The notes below the pieces were generated by a model that saw nothing but the letters and a program-made list of their open reading frames with translations, ran no database searches and had not been told where the DNA came from. A program made the position numbers and the translations under genes. Positions 32,838 through 42,453 of a DNA stretch of 64,000 bases are shown in pieces (positions within the stretch are counted from its first letter, which is position 1; every line of letters begins with the position of its first letter). Origin of the DNA: Lysobacter luteus (GTDB lineage Bacteria; Pseudomonadota; Gammaproteobacteria; Xanthomonadales; Xanthomonadaceae); contig NZ_OU015430.1 of the NCBI RefSeq assembly GCF_907164845.1, positions 496,001 to 560,000 of the forward strand, written 5' to 3'.

Positions 32838-32855
32838 TCGGTTGCGGGGCGTTTG

Positions 32856-33440
32856 TTACCGCGGCGGCACCGGCTTCGGTCGGCGCCGGAACAGCACCCG
32901 CCACAGCCACCAGACCGCGGTCGCCATGGTGAGGCTGATCGCGACCACCAGGCCGAGCGCGATCCACGGGTAGGTGAATACCAGCGCCAGGCCGCCGACG
33001 GCGGCCACGTCCTCGCCCACCGACGCGGTCCAGTTGCTGATGGGCTCGGGCGAGGTATTGAGCAGTGCGCGTGACCCGGCCTTGAGCGCATGGCTGGCCA
33101 GCGCCACGCCGGCACCGGTCGCCAGTGCGCCAGCGCCCAGCTCGCCGTCCGGTGACAGCGTTGCCGCGGCCAGGAACGCGCCGGTCGGCACCCGCAGCAG
33201 GGTATGCAGCAGGTCCCAGCCCGAATCGACCCCGGGGATCTTGTCCGCGAAGAACTCCGCCACTGCCAGCACGCCGGAGACACCCAGCACCCACGGCGAA
33301 CTGGTCGCCTCCAGCGCCTGCGGCAGGTCCAGCCAACCGAAGAAGCCGGCGATGCCGACCCCGAACACGGTCAGGTAGACGCGAACGCCGGCCAACCAGG
33401 CCAGAACTACGCCAATTGCGAACAGGTGCGCATCCGACAT
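32856..33440 (-). CDS. DUF4126 family membrane protein
   Basis: About 194 residues starting MSDAHLFAIGVVLAWLAGVR; an upstream in-frame ATG (33503) is less likely. Five or so helices. VAEFFADKIPGVDSGWDLLH and PTGAFLAAATLSPDGELGAG followed by SHALKAGSRALLNTSPEPIS are the DUF4126 pattern. Its function is unknown. It is divergent from the DUF6776-type gene and converges with bfr. Confidence 0.82.
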   Translation of the reverse strand: MSDAHLFAIGVVLAWLAGVRVYLTVFGVGIAGFFGWLDLPQALEATSSPWVLGVSGVLAVAEFFADKIPGVDSGWDLLHTLLRVPTGAFLAAATLSPDGELGAGALATGAGVALASHALKAGSRALLNTSPEPISNWTASVGEDVAAVGGLALVFTYPWIALGLVVAISLTMATAVWWLWRVLFRRRPKPVPPR

Positions 33441-33507
33441 CGCGTCATCCCCGTAGACTCCGGGCCGAGTATAGGGGACCGGCGGTGCCTGCCACCGCCG
33501 CATCGCA

Positions 33508-34239
33508 ATGAGCCGGAATACCCAAACACGCTACGTCATCGTGCCGCGTCGGCCCGACCGCCGCCCCCTGTGGTGGGTGGTGTTGGGGCTGGGCTGGGTG
33601 CTGACCCTGGCCGTCGCCTGGAGCGCCGCCAGCCGGGTGGCCGCGCCGCAACTGCCCGACCTCACGACGGCCCTGGACAGTGCTCATGGGCGCCTGCAAA
33701 AGGCCGAGCGCGAACTGGCCGAGCTGCGCCAGCGCCAAGCCACGCTGGAGCGGTCCGACCAGATCAGCCGCGCGGCCAACCGTGAGGTCCAGCAGGCGCT
33801 GGCCGAACGCGACGGGCAGATTGCCGACCTGCGTGCCAACCTGGCCTTCTACGAGCGGCTGGCCGGTGCCACCAAGCAGCCGAAGGGTCTGAGCGTGCAC
33901 TCGGCGGACTTCATGCCTGAAACCGCCGGCACCTGGCAGTACAGGATCGTCCTCACCCAGAGCCTCAACCGCGGGGCGGTAACCGCCGGCAAGCTGCGGT
34001 TCGACATCGAGGGCGTGCGTGACGGCAAGCTCGCGGTTATCGACTGGGCCGACCTGCACCAGCGCGACGCCGCGCCGCCCCAGCCGTACTCCTTCCGCTA
34101 TTTCCAGCAACTCCAGGGCAGCGTGATGCTGCCGGACGGGTTCGTCCCGCAGCGCGTGCGCGTCTCCCTTCGCGGCGAGAACGCCTCGCTCGAGCAGGCC
34201 GTCGCCTGGGTGCAACCTTCAGAAACCGGGGAAACCTGA
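33508..34239 (+). CDS. DUF6776-type coiled-coil inner-membrane protein (copy 1)
   Basis: 243 residues. One N-terminal helix (LWWVVLGLGWVLTLAVAWSA), then a coiled coil (about residues 55-115) with RSDQISRAANREVQQALAER and ANLAFYERLAGAT, then a beta-rich C-terminal domain (TQSLNRGAVTAGKLRFDIEG, RYFQQLQGSVMLPDGFVPQR). It is periplasmic by topology. The bactofilin gene starts 3 bp after its stop, and a related protein is encoded on the far side of the bactofilin. Function unknown; a cell-envelope role is inferred from the neighbour. Confidence 0.78.
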   Translation: MSRNTQTRYVIVPRRPDRRPLWWVVLGLGWVLTLAVAWSAASRVAAPQLPDLTTALDSAHGRLQKAERELAELRQRQATLERSDQISRAANREVQQALAERDGQIADLRANLAFYERLAGATKQPKGLSVHSADFMPETAGTWQYRIVLTQSLNRGAVTAGKLRFDIEGVRDGKLAVIDWADLHQRDAAPPQPYSFRYFQQLQGSVMLPDGFVPQRVRVSLRGENASLEQAVAWVQPSETGET

Positions 34240-34242
34240 ACC

Positions 34243-34668
34243 ATGTTCAAGAACAAGCCGAGCCTGCCCGAGGGGCAGGTCGATACGCTGATCGGCCCGC
34301 AGGTCGTGATCCACGGCGACCTGGTCTTCAGTGGCGGGCTGTACGTCGAGGGTCGGGTAGTCGGCCGGGTGCATGCCGAGGACGGCGCCAAGGCGGTGAT
34401 GACGCTGGCCGACGGCGGCAGCGTCGAGGGTGAGATCCGCGCGCCGGTGGTGGTCATCAACGGCCGGGTGGAGGGCGACGTGCATTCCAGCGAGCGGCTC
34501 GAACTGGCCGCCAAGGCCCGGGTCGACGGCAACGTGCACTACAAGGTGGTCGAGATGGCGGCCGGCTCGCGCCTGAGCGGGCGCCTGCTGCACGTGGAGT
34601 CCGTGGCGCAGCCCGCGGAGCTCCCGGACGACGACGCCCGGGTCGACCTGGTCCGGGTCGTTGGCTGA
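34243..34668 (+). CDS. Bactofilin
   Basis: 141 residues. A right-handed beta-helix repeat core: IGPQVVIHGDLVFSGGLYVE, GRVVGRVHAEDG, GGSVEGEIRAPVVVINGRVE and ARVDGNVHYKVVEM. Bactofilins polymerise without nucleotide and act as membrane-associated scaffolds for cell shape or peptidoglycan enzymes. It lies 3 bp behind the first coiled-coil protein and 45-54 bp before the second. Confidence 0.92.
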   Translation: MFKNKPSLPEGQVDTLIGPQVVIHGDLVFSGGLYVEGRVVGRVHAEDGAKAVMTLADGGSVEGEIRAPVVVINGRVEGDVHSSERLELAAKARVDGNVHYKVVEMAAGSRLSGRLLHVESVAQPAELPDDDARVDLVRVVG

Positions 34669-34722
34669 GCGTCGACCCCTGACGTTGTAGGCTCGCCGCA
34701 CCACTTTACTGCGGTGACGGCG

Positions 34723-35445
34723 ATGCCCCTTTCCGAGACAGCAGCTGCACCCCAACGGACCCGCCGGGCGATCACCGTCGTGGTGGCACTGGCGCTGGTG
34801 TTCGGCGCGTGGGGCGTGTGGCGCGTGTTGGCGCCGGCGCCGGGTGACGCGCACCAACGCCTGGCCGCCAGCGAGGACGCCCGCAAGGCGCTGCAGGCCG
34901 ACCATGCGGAACTGCAGCAGCGTGTCGCCACCCTGTCGCGCTCAGATCAGATCAGCCGCGAGGCGAACCGCGAACTGCAGGGCACGCTGGCCGAGCGCGA
35001 CGAGGAGATCGCCGGCCTGCGGGCCGACGTGGCCTTCTACGAACGGCTGGTCGGAGCCACTGCGCAGCGCCGCGGGCTCAGCGTGCATGCGATCACCCTG
35101 CAGCCGCAGAGCGACGCGGCGTGGCATTTCCAGTCGACCCTGACCCAGAATCTCAACAGAGGCGCGGTGAGTACCGGCCGCCTGAGCCTGTCGGTCGAGG
35201 GGTCGCGCGGCGGACGGTTGCAGAAGCTCGACTGGGATGCCCTGCGACAGCAGGAGGACGCGCCGGGCATCGAGTACTCGTTCAAGTATTTCCAGCAGGT
35301 GCAGGGCGACGTGTTCCTGCCGGAAGGGTTCGAGCCGGTGCGGGTGACGGTGCGGTTGCAGCCGCGTTCGGGCGCCGCGGTCGAGCAGTCGTTCACCTGG
35401 GCGCAGGCGACGGGGTCGACGCCGTCGGCCACCGCCACGGAATAG
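34723..35445 (+). CDS. DUF6776-type coiled-coil inner-membrane protein (copy 2)
   Basis: 240 residues from ATG 34723 (a GTG at 34714 is also in frame; neither has a clear ribosome site). One N-terminal helix (ITVVVALALVFGAWGVWRVL), a coiled coil with RSDQISREANRELQGTLAER and ADVAFYERLVGAT, and a C-terminal domain TQNLNRGAVSTGRLSLSVEG. It aligns throughout with the protein at 33508, about half identical by eye, so the two are paralogues flanking the bactofilin gene. Confidence 0.76.
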   Translation: MPLSETAAAPQRTRRAITVVVALALVFGAWGVWRVLAPAPGDAHQRLAASEDARKALQADHAELQQRVATLSRSDQISREANRELQGTLAERDEEIAGLRADVAFYERLVGATAQRRGLSVHAITLQPQSDAAWHFQSTLTQNLNRGAVSTGRLSLSVEGSRGGRLQKLDWDALRQQEDAPGIEYSFKYFQQVQGDVFLPEGFEPVRVTVRLQPRSGAAVEQSFTWAQATGSTPSATATE

Positions 35446-35500
35446 GCGGCGGGGTGCGGCGCCGGCTTGATTGCCCGGCCAAAGTCCCCATGATGGGCGG

Positions 35501-35890
35501 ATGACCGATCCGATCCTGCCCCTTCCTGGACTCCCCGCCGAGCCCGACTACCAGTCGCTCGACCGGCCGTTGCAGTTCACTTCCGCCGCCGCGGCCAAGG
35601 TGCGCGAGCTGGTTGCGGAGGAGGGTAATGCGGCCCTCAAGCTGCGGGTGTACATCCAGGGCGGCGGCTGCTCGGGGTTCCAGTACGGGTTCGAATTCGA
35701 CGAGGAGCAGGGCGAAGACGATCTCGCGGTGCGCACCGACGGCGTCACACTGCTGGTCGATCCGCTGAGCCTGCAGTACCTGATGGGCGCCGAGGTCGAC
35801 TACACCGAGAGCCTGCACGGCGCGCAGTTCGTCATCCGCAACCCCAACGCCAAGACCACCTGCGGCTGCGGCTCTTCGTTCACCACGTGA
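35501..35890 (+). CDS. erpA: Iron-sulfur cluster insertion protein ErpA
   Basis: 129 residues. A-type carrier with the three cluster cysteines in [14 protein letters not shown] and TCGCGSSF. ErpA delivers [4Fe-4S] clusters to late apoproteins. The window encodes several clients of this kind (Anr, HemN, NadA, UbiUV). ATG 35501 is chosen over an upstream non-ATG start. It overlaps nudC by 4 bp. Confidence 0.93.
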   Translation: MTDPILPLPGLPAEPDYQSLDRPLQFTSAAAAKVRELVAEEGNAALKLRVYIQGGGCSGFQYGFEFDEEQGEDDLAVRTDGVTLLVDPLSLQYLMGAEVDYTESLHGAQFVIRNPNAKTTCGCGSSFTT

Positions 35891-36891
35891 GCGCCGGGGC
35901 GCCGTTCGCGTTCGTCGCTGCCGGCGCCTACGCCACCGGCGTGGCCTCGCTCGAGATCGCCGATGAGCCCGCCTGCCACGGGGTGCTCGACCGCGCCGAC
36001 GCATTGCGCGACGACCCGGCGGCACTGGCCGCGCTGTGGTCGGATGGACGGGTGGTGCTGCTGGACGCCGAGGGCAACGCGTCGGTGGGCCACGAAGGTG
36101 CGCTCTTTGCCCCGACCGGACGCGAGCTGAGCGAGGGCCCGGGCGGCCCTGGCGCGGCGATCTTCCTCGGACGTGACCCGGCCGGTACCGGCTGGTTTGC
36201 GCTGGATGCGGAACTGACCGCGGCCGGCGGCGCCGGTCGGCTGGACCTGCGCACCGCCGCCGCGCGCTGGCCGGCCTTCGAGGCCGGGATCTTCGCGCAG
36301 GCGCGCGCGCTGCAGCACTGGCGTCAGCGTCACCGCCATTGCGGTGCGTGCGGCGGTGCGGTCACGTTCACCCGTGGCGGCTGGCAGGGCCGTTGCGAGG
36401 ATTGCGGATCGGACCATTACCCGCGCACCGACCCGGCGGTGATCGTCGCGGTGACCGACGGCCGGCGGCTGCTGCTGGGTCGCCAACGCGGCTGGCCGGC
36501 CCGCCGCCATTCAGTGCTGGCGGGGTTCGTCGAACCCGGTGAAACGCTCGAGCAGACGGTCGCCCGCGAGGTGTTGGAAGAAGCCGGCGTGCGCGTGCGT
36601 GGCTGCCGCTACCTGGGTTCGCAGCCGTGGCCGTTCCCGGGGCAGTTGATGCTCGGCTTCATCGCGATCGCCGAGCCCGACACGCCGGTCACCGGCGACG
36701 AGCTCGAATCGGCGGCATGGTTCGAGGCCGACGAGGTCCGTGCGGCGATGGCGCGGGACGCTGATGACGATGGTCGCGGCCCGCTGCTGTCGACGTCGAT
36801 CTCGATCTCGCGCTGGTTGGTGAGCCAGTGGCTCGACGCGTTCGACCGCGACGCGCTGCAGGCGTGCGGGGCCGGGGGCGGCTCGCGCTAG
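35887..36891 (+). CDS. nudC: NAD(+)/NADH diphosphatase NudC
   Basis: 334 residues from GTG 35887, overlapping the erpA stop (GTGA). It has the NudC architecture: N-terminal domain, zinc ribbon HCGACGGAV...[14 protein letters not shown], Nudix box [20 protein letters not shown] and the diagnostic [14 protein letters not shown] after it. It hydrolyses NADH and can remove NAD caps from RNA. Confidence 0.94.
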   Translation: MSAGAPFAFVAAGAYATGVASLEIADEPACHGVLDRADALRDDPAALAALWSDGRVVLLDAEGNASVGHEGALFAPTGRELSEGPGGPGAAIFLGRDPAGTGWFALDAELTAAGGAGRLDLRTAAARWPAFEAGIFAQARALQHWRQRHRHCGACGGAVTFTRGGWQGRCEDCGSDHYPRTDPAVIVAVTDGRRLLLGRQRGWPARRHSVLAGFVEPGETLEQTVAREVLEEAGVRVRGCRYLGSQPWPFPGQLMLGFIAIAEPDTPVTGDELESAAWFEADEVRAAMARDADDDGRGPLLSTSISISRWLVSQWLDAFDRDALQACGAGGGSR

Positions 36892-36982
36892 AATCGTGGC
36901 GCATGCGGACCGGCCGCATGCATGCACCTGTCACGGCACCGCGTCGCCACGGGCGATGCCGGGCGCGGAGGAACCATCCCCC

Positions 36983-37873
36983 ATGTCAGTCACCCTGATC
37001 GCCGCCGTCGTCGCGCTCGTGCTTGGACACCTGGCCCCGTCGCTGGCCGTTTCGGTGCGCCGCTACGGCTGGTACCGCGACTGGATCGGCTGGCTCAACG
37101 GCCAGTTCCCCGATGGCAGCTTCTGGCGCGGCCGCTGGGGCATCGCCCTGGCGCTGCTGCCGCCGCTGGTGGCGGTCGGCCTGTTCCAGTTGTCACTGGA
37201 TGCACGCATGCTCGGCCTGGCCGAGCTGGTGTTCGGGGTCGCGGTGCTGTTCTACACCTGGGGCCCGCGCGACCTCGATGTCGATGTCGAGGCCATCGCG
37301 CAGGCGCGCGATCCGGCCAGCCGTCGCGAGGCCGCGGCGCGGCTGTCGACCGATGGCGCGACCGTGCCGGAAGGACCGGCACTGGTCGAGGCGGTGTTCC
37401 GCAACGCGATGCGGCGCTGGTTCGGCGTGCTCTTCTGGTTCCTGCTGCTCGGGCCGTTCGGCGCGCTGCTGTACCGGCTGCTGGTGCTGTCGGTGGCGGG
37501 CGACGCCGCGCGCGCGCTACCGCAGCGCACCGTCGGCGGTGCGCGGACCCTGCTGGCGGTGCTGGAGTGGCCGGTCGCACAGCTGATGACGCTTGCTCTG
37601 GCGCTGGTTGGCAATTTCGACAGCGTGCTGGGCGCCTGGCGCGAGGCCGGGGGCGCCTCGTTCCGTGCCGATCACCGGTTCCTGCTCGCGGCCGGTCGCG
37701 CAAGCGTGCGCAGCGAGATGGCGGCCGACGCGGCGGACGCCGACTATGCCGACGGGCAGGTGGCCATCGGCGAGTTGCCGGAGCTGCGTGATGCCATGAG
37801 CCTGGTATGGCGGTGCCTGCTGGTGTGGCTGGCGGTGCTGGCGCTGTTCGTGATCGCCGGCTGGGTGAGTTGA
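36983..37873 (+). CDS. ampE: AmpE-like regulatory membrane protein
   Basis: 296 residues from ATG 36983 (GGAGGA upstream). WIGWLNGQF, LVFGVAVLFYTWGPRDLDVD and VFRNAMRRWFGVLFWFLLLG GPFGALLYRL are AmpE/CobD-like features; several helices. AmpE was described with AmpD in beta-lactamase induction, but its biochemical activity is not defined. ampD is not adjacent here; nudC is upstream by 91 bp. Confidence 0.85.
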   Translation: MSVTLIAAVVALVLGHLAPSLAVSVRRYGWYRDWIGWLNGQFPDGSFWRGRWGIALALLPPLVAVGLFQLSLDARMLGLAELVFGVAVLFYTWGPRDLDVDVEAIAQARDPASRREAAARLSTDGATVPEGPALVEAVFRNAMRRWFGVLFWFLLLGPFGALLYRLLVLSVAGDAARALPQRTVGGARTLLAVLEWPVAQLMTLALALVGNFDSVLGAWREAGGASFRADHRFLLAAGRASVRSEMAADAADADYADGQVAIGELPELRDAMSLVWRCLLVWLAVLALFVIAGWVS

Positions 37874-37916
37874 GCCCGATAGCCGGCGGCTTGGCTGCCG
37901 GCGCCACTGCGCGTTC

Positions 37917-39815
37917 CTAGGCGGCGTCTCCGCGCAGGGTGCGCACCCGCGCCTCGAGCATCGCCGCATCGACCGACGCGCCGTCCACCGGCGCGTCGGC
38001 CACCACCGCGACACGGGCCCGGAACCGGCGCGGCACCCGCATCCGGCCGAATCGCGAATCGCGCCGGCTCCACATGCTCGCCCACATCCCGCGCAGCGCC
38101 ATCGGCACCACCGGCACCGGCCGGCCCGCCTGGGCGGCACGCGCCAGGATCTTCTCCACCCCGGACTTGAACGCGGCGATGTCGCCGTCCGCCGTCAGCC
38201 GGCCTTCGGGGAAGATTCCGACGACCTGGCCGTCGGCCAATGCCGCATCGATCTCGTCAAACGCACGCTGCATCAGCGCGGGATCCTCCCTAGCCCCGGC
38301 GATCGGGATCGCCTTGGCGGTGCGGAAGATCCAGCGCATCACCGGGATGTCGAAGATCCGGTAGTACATGACGAAGCGCACCGGCCGCGGAATGCTCGCG
38401 GCCAGGATCAGCGCGTCCATGTAGCTGACGTGGTTGCACACCACCAGGGCCGGACCCTCCTCGGGAATGTGGTCGATCCCGCGCGCGCGCAGCCGGTAGA
38501 GCGTGCGCACCAGCACCCAGCTGAGAAAGCGCATCAGGAACTCGGGCACGATCGTGAAGATCCATACGGCCACCAGCGTGTTGGCCACCGCCAGCGCCAG
38601 GAACACCTGCGGAATCGTCCACCCCAGCACGCGTTGCGCGGCCAGCCCGAGCAGCGCCGCAGCGACGATGAAGCCGGAGTTCTGGATGTTGAGGCCGGCG
38701 AACACGCGCGACATCTCGGCCTTCGGGGTACGGCTCTGGATCAGGGCGAACAGCGGCACGACAAACAGGCCGGTGAACAGCCCGATACCCACCAAGTCCA
38801 TGACGATCCGCCAGCTGCCGTCCTGTGCAAGGAAGCCGGCGACGTCCAGCCCGGAGACCAGCGCTTCACCGGGACGGGCGACGTACAGGTCGAGCATGAA
38901 GGCGCTCATGCCAAACGCGCCCAGCGGCACCAGGCCTATCTCGACCGTGCGGGCCGAAAGCCGCTCGCACAGCATCGAGCCCGTGCCGGTGCCGATCGAG
39001 AACAGCGCCAGCGCGAAGATGTAGAGCGTCGCCGAGCCGCCCAGGTTGACCTCGGCATAGGCTGGCAGCTGGCTGGTCATCACCGTGCCGACAAACCAGA
39101 ACCACGACACGCCCAGCACCGCGTTGCGCACCGCCAGCTGGCGCCTGGCCAGCCGCAGCACCGCGAGCGATTCGGGGATCGGGTTCCAGTTGATCCGCAA
39201 TTCCGGCATGCCGGCGCCGGCGGGCGGGATTGCCCGGCTGACCAGATGGCCGCTGATGGCCAGTGCAACCACGGCCCCTCCGGCCACCCAGGGGCCGTGG
39301 TCGCCGGCGATGGCGAACACCGAGCCGCCCGCGACCATGCCCAGCAGGATCGACAGCGCGGTGCCCATCTCGACCAGGCCGTTGCCGCCGGTCAACTCGC
39401 GCGGCTGCAGCACTGCCGGCAGCATTGAATACTTCACCGGCCCGAACAGGGTCGACTGGACACCGGTCAGGAACAGCGCGACCAGCAGCACGGCCATGTT
39501 GGTGGTGGCAAAGCCGAACGCCGCCAGCGACATGATCGCGATTTCCATCGCGGTGGTGATCCGGATCAGCGTGGCCTTCTCGGTCCGCTCGGCGATCTGC
39601 CCCGCCAGCGCGGAGAACAGGAAGTACGGCAGGATGAACAGCGCCGGCGCGAGGTTCGCGTACAGCGCCTTGTCCGCGCTCGACACACCCAGCCAGAACA
39701 GCATGCCGATGATCGCCTGCCGGTAGACGTTGTCGTTGAACGCGCCCAGCGACTGGGTCAGGAAGAACGGCAGGAAGCGGCGCTGGCGCAGCAGCGCGTA
39801 CTGGTTGGACGACAT
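37917..39815 (-). CDS. LplT-like MFS transporter fused to PlsC-type acyltransferase
   Basis: 632 residues. Residues 1 to about 420 form an MFS transporter of the lysophospholipid type (FFLTQSLGAFNDNVYRQAII, FGPVKYSMLPAVL). The C-terminal 200 residues are a 1-acylglycerol-3-phosphate acyltransferase domain with CNHVSYMDAL (the NHx4D site) and IFPEGRLTADGD. The fusion should import and re-acylate lysophospholipids. Unlike E. coli Aas-linked systems there is no acyl-ACP synthetase domain at the end. Confidence 0.9.
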   Translation of the reverse strand: MSSNQYALLRQRRFLPFFLTQSLGAFNDNVYRQAIIGMLFWLGVSSADKALYANLAPALFILPYFLFSALAGQIAERTEKATLIRITTAMEIAIMSLAAFGFATTNMAVLLVALFLTGVQSTLFGPVKYSMLPAVLQPRELTGGNGLVEMGTALSILLGMVAGGSVFAIAGDHGPWVAGGAVVALAISGHLVSRAIPPAGAGMPELRINWNPIPESLAVLRLARRQLAVRNAVLGVSWFWFVGTVMTSQLPAYAEVNLGGSATLYIFALALFSIGTGTGSMLCERLSARTVEIGLVPLGAFGMSAFMLDLYVARPGEALVSGLDVAGFLAQDGSWRIVMDLVGIGLFTGLFVVPLFALIQSRTPKAEMSRVFAGLNIQNSGFIVAAALLGLAAQRVLGWTIPQVFLALAVANTLVAVWIFTIVPEFLMRFLSWVLVRTLYRLRARGIDHIPEEGPALVVCNHVSYMDALILAASIPRPVRFVMYYRIFDIPVMRWIFRTAKAIPIAGAREDPALMQRAFDEIDAALADGQVVGIFPEGRLTADGDIAAFKSGVEKILARAAQAGRPVPVVPMALRGMWASMWSRRDSRFGRMRVPRRFRARVAVVADAPVDGASVDAAMLEARVRTLRGDAA

Positions 39816-39884
39816 GCGCGGCCCCCGGGGTGACCGCGCGAGCCTAGCAGAACGGTTTTGCCGCCTGCGCGGTGGTGCGGCCGG

Positions 39885-40886
39885 TCAGCCGGCGTCCGCG
39901 GTGTTGGCAGCGTTCGCGGCCGCGATCATCTCGAACGAGCGCAGCCGCAGGCCGAAGTCGAACACGTCCGACACCACCATCAGCTCGTCGGCGTCGGTGC
40001 GTTCGGCGAACGCCCGCAACCCGGCGCGCACGGTGTCGGGGCTGCCGACGACGCTGCCGCCGAGCATCTGCGAGGCCTGCTGCTTCTCCTGCGGCGTCCA
40101 GTAGCGCTCGATGTCGTCGATCGGCGGCTGGGTCAGCCTGCGCTCGCCACGGAAGATGCCCGCGAACGACATCTGCTGGGAGGTGGCCAGGTACCGCGCC
40201 TCGTCGTCGGTCGGCGCGGCGATCACGTTGATGCCGGCCAGGACGTAGGGGCGATCCAGCTGCGCCGAGGGCCTGAAGCGCGAGCGGTATACGCTCAGCG
40301 CCTGGTCGAGCATCTGCGGCGCGAAGTGCGAGGCGAAGCCGTACGGCAGGCCGAGTTCCGCCGCCAGTTGCGCGCCGAACAGGCTGGAGCCCAGGATCCA
40401 CAGCGGCACTTCGGTGCCCGACCCGGGTACCGCCTCGATGCGCTGGCCCGGCGCGACCGGGCCGAGCCAGGCCTGCAGTTCGAGCACGTCCTGGGGGAAG
40501 CGGTCGGCGCTGCCGGGGTCGCGCCGCAATGCGCGCACGGTGGCCTGGTCGGTGCCGGGCGCGCGGCCCAGGCCAAGGTCGATGCGTCCCGGGAACAGCG
40601 TCGCCAGCGTGCCGAACTGCTCGGCGATGATGTATGGCGCGTGGTTGGGCAGCATGATCCCGCCAGCGCCGACGCGGATGGTCGAGGTCCCCGCGGCCAC
40701 ATGGGCGATGACCAGCGACGTCGCGGCGGTGGTGACCGCCGGCATGTTGTGGTGCTCGGCGATCCAGAACCGCCGATAGCCCCAGCCTTCGGCGTGGCGG
40801 GCCAGTGCACGGGCTTCATCCAGCGCCGTGCGGCGGTCGCCGCCTTCGCGGACGCGTCCGAGTTCCAGGATGGACAGCTGGGGCAT
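39885..40886 (-). CDS. LLM-class flavin-dependent oxidoreductase
   Basis: 333 residues from ATG 40886. Bacterial luciferase-like TIM barrel: [64 protein letters not shown] and [20 protein letters not shown]. This is the common MsnO8/YhbW-type group; the substrate is not predictable. It is a single gene between two unrelated minus-strand genes. Confidence 0.88.
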   Translation of the reverse strand: MPQLSILELGRVREGGDRRTALDEARALARHAEGWGYRRFWIAEHHNMPAVTTAATSLVIAHVAAGTSTIRVGAGGIMLPNHAPYIIAEQFGTLATLFPGRIDLGLGRAPGTDQATVRALRRDPGSADRFPQDVLELQAWLGPVAPGQRIEAVPGSGTEVPLWILGSSLFGAQLAAELGLPYGFASHFAPQMLDQALSVYRSRFRPSAQLDRPYVLAGINVIAAPTDDEARYLATSQQMSFAGIFRGERRLTQPPIDDIERYWTPQEKQQASQMLGGSVVGSPDTVRAGLRAFAERTDADELMVVSDVFDFGLRLRSFEMIAAANAANTADAG

Positions 40887-40964
40887 GGTGGCGGTTCCTG
40901 TGGTCGACACGGTGCCCCAGCATCGCCCATCGGGCGTGAGCGGGGCCTTGCCGTGCGCGGCCGC

Positions 40965-42278
40965 TCAGTCGTCCCGGCCGGCCTGCTCGCGTTCGATCGC
41001 CCGCCAGCCGATGTCGTGGCGGTGGAATTCGCCATGCCAGGAAATGCCGGCCACCGCCTCGTAGGCATGGCGCTGCGCCTCGCCGACCGTCGCGCCAAGC
41101 GCGCACACGCACAGCACGCGACCGCCGGTGGTGACGACCTGGCCATCAACCGTCCCGGTGCCCGCATGGAAGACCTTGCTGTCGCCGACCTCGGGGACGT
41201 CCCAGCTGCCGATCGGGTCGCCGGTGCGCGGCGTCCCGGGGTAGTTCTCCGCGGCCATCACCACGCCGACCGCCGGCCGCGGGTCCCAGCGCGCCTGCAC
41301 CGACGCCAGCCGACCGGCGATCGCTGCCTCGACCAGGTCGAGCAGGTCCGACTGCAGCCGCATCATCACCGGCTGCGTCTCGGGGTCGCCGAAGCGGACG
41401 TTGAACTCGATGACCTTCGGTGCGCCGTCGCGGTCGATCATCAGGCCGGCGTAGAGGAAGCCGGTGAAGGGGACGCCGTCGGCGGCCATGCCGCGCACGG
41501 TCGGCTCGACCACCTCGCGCATGATCCGCGCATGCACCTCCGGGGTCACCACCGGTGCGGGCGAGTACGCACCCATGCCGCCGGTGTTGGGGCCGGTGTC
41601 GCCGTCGAAGGCGCGCTTGTGGTCCTGGCTGGTCGCCATCGGTAGCGCGACCTTGCCGTCGACGACCGAGATGAAGCTCGCCTCCTCGCCGTCGAGGAAC
41701 TCCTCGATGACCACGCGCGCGCCGGCCGCCCCGAACGCATTGCCCGCCAGCATGTCGGTGACCGCCGCTTCGGCCTCGGCCAGGCTGGTGGCGACGATCA
41801 CGCCCTTGCCCGCGGCCAGGCCGTCGGCCTTGATGACGATGCGCTGGTCGGCGGCGCCCTCGAGCGTGGTGCGCACGTGGGCGAGCGCCTGCGCCAGGTC
41901 GGTGTGCACCGCGTAGTGCGCGGTGGGGATGCCGTGGCGGGCCAGGAAATCCTTGGCGAACGCCTTGCTGCCTTCCAGCTGGGCCGCCGCCGCGGTCGGC
42001 CCGAAGACGCGGTGGCCGGCGGCGCGGAAGCGGTCGACCACGCCCGCCACCAACGGCGCCTCCGGGCCGACCACGGTCACCGCGATCCCTTCGCGCCGCA
42101 CCAGCGCCAACAGGCCGTCGATATCGGTCGCCTCGACCGCGACGTTGCGGCAGCCGCGCTCGTTGGCGGTGCCAGCGTTGCCGGGGGCGACCAGCACTTC
42201 GCTGGTGCGGGGCGACTGCGCGAGCTTCCAGGCGAGGGCGTGTTCGCGGCCGCCGGAGCCGATGACAAGCACTTTCAT
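40965..42278 (-). CDS. purD: Phosphoribosylamine-glycine ligase PurD
   Basis: 437 residues. Second step of purine synthesis. N-terminus MKVLVIGSGGREHALAWKLA, VVGPEAPLVAGVVDRFRAAG, the ATP-grasp parts GLAAGKGVIVA and EEFLDGEEASF, and the metal site IEFNVRFGDPETQ. It lies 2 kb from purH, separated by the symporter gene and a REP cluster, on the same strand. Confidence 0.96.
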   Translation of the reverse strand: MKVLVIGSGGREHALAWKLAQSPRTSEVLVAPGNAGTANERGCRNVAVEATDIDGLLALVRREGIAVTVVGPEAPLVAGVVDRFRAAGHRVFGPTAAAAQLEGSKAFAKDFLARHGIPTAHYAVHTDLAQALAHVRTTLEGAADQRIVIKADGLAAGKGVIVATSLAEAEAAVTDMLAGNAFGAAGARVVIEEFLDGEEASFISVVDGKVALPMATSQDHKRAFDGDTGPNTGGMGAYSPAPVVTPEVHARIMREVVEPTVRGMAADGVPFTGFLYAGLMIDRDGAPKVIEFNVRFGDPETQPVMMRLQSDLLDLVEAAIAGRLASVQARWDPRPAVGVVMAAENYPGTPRTGDPIGSWDVPEVGDSKVFHAGTGTVDGQVVTTGGRVLCVCALGATVGEAQRHAYEAVAGISWHGEFHRHDIGWRAIEREQAGRDD

Positions 42279-42453
42279 TGGGGGTGATCCTGATTTTGAT
42301 GGTCAGCCGGGGCAGGCGCCGGGGGGCTGCGCCCGCGTGCGGGCGTGCGGTTTCCCGGAACCCCGGAAGGCGCGTGTCGGGACGATTCTACGGACTCGCC
42401 GATGGCCGGGCGACCGGCTGCTAGCATCGCCGCATCCCACCAGCCCGCCGCCG

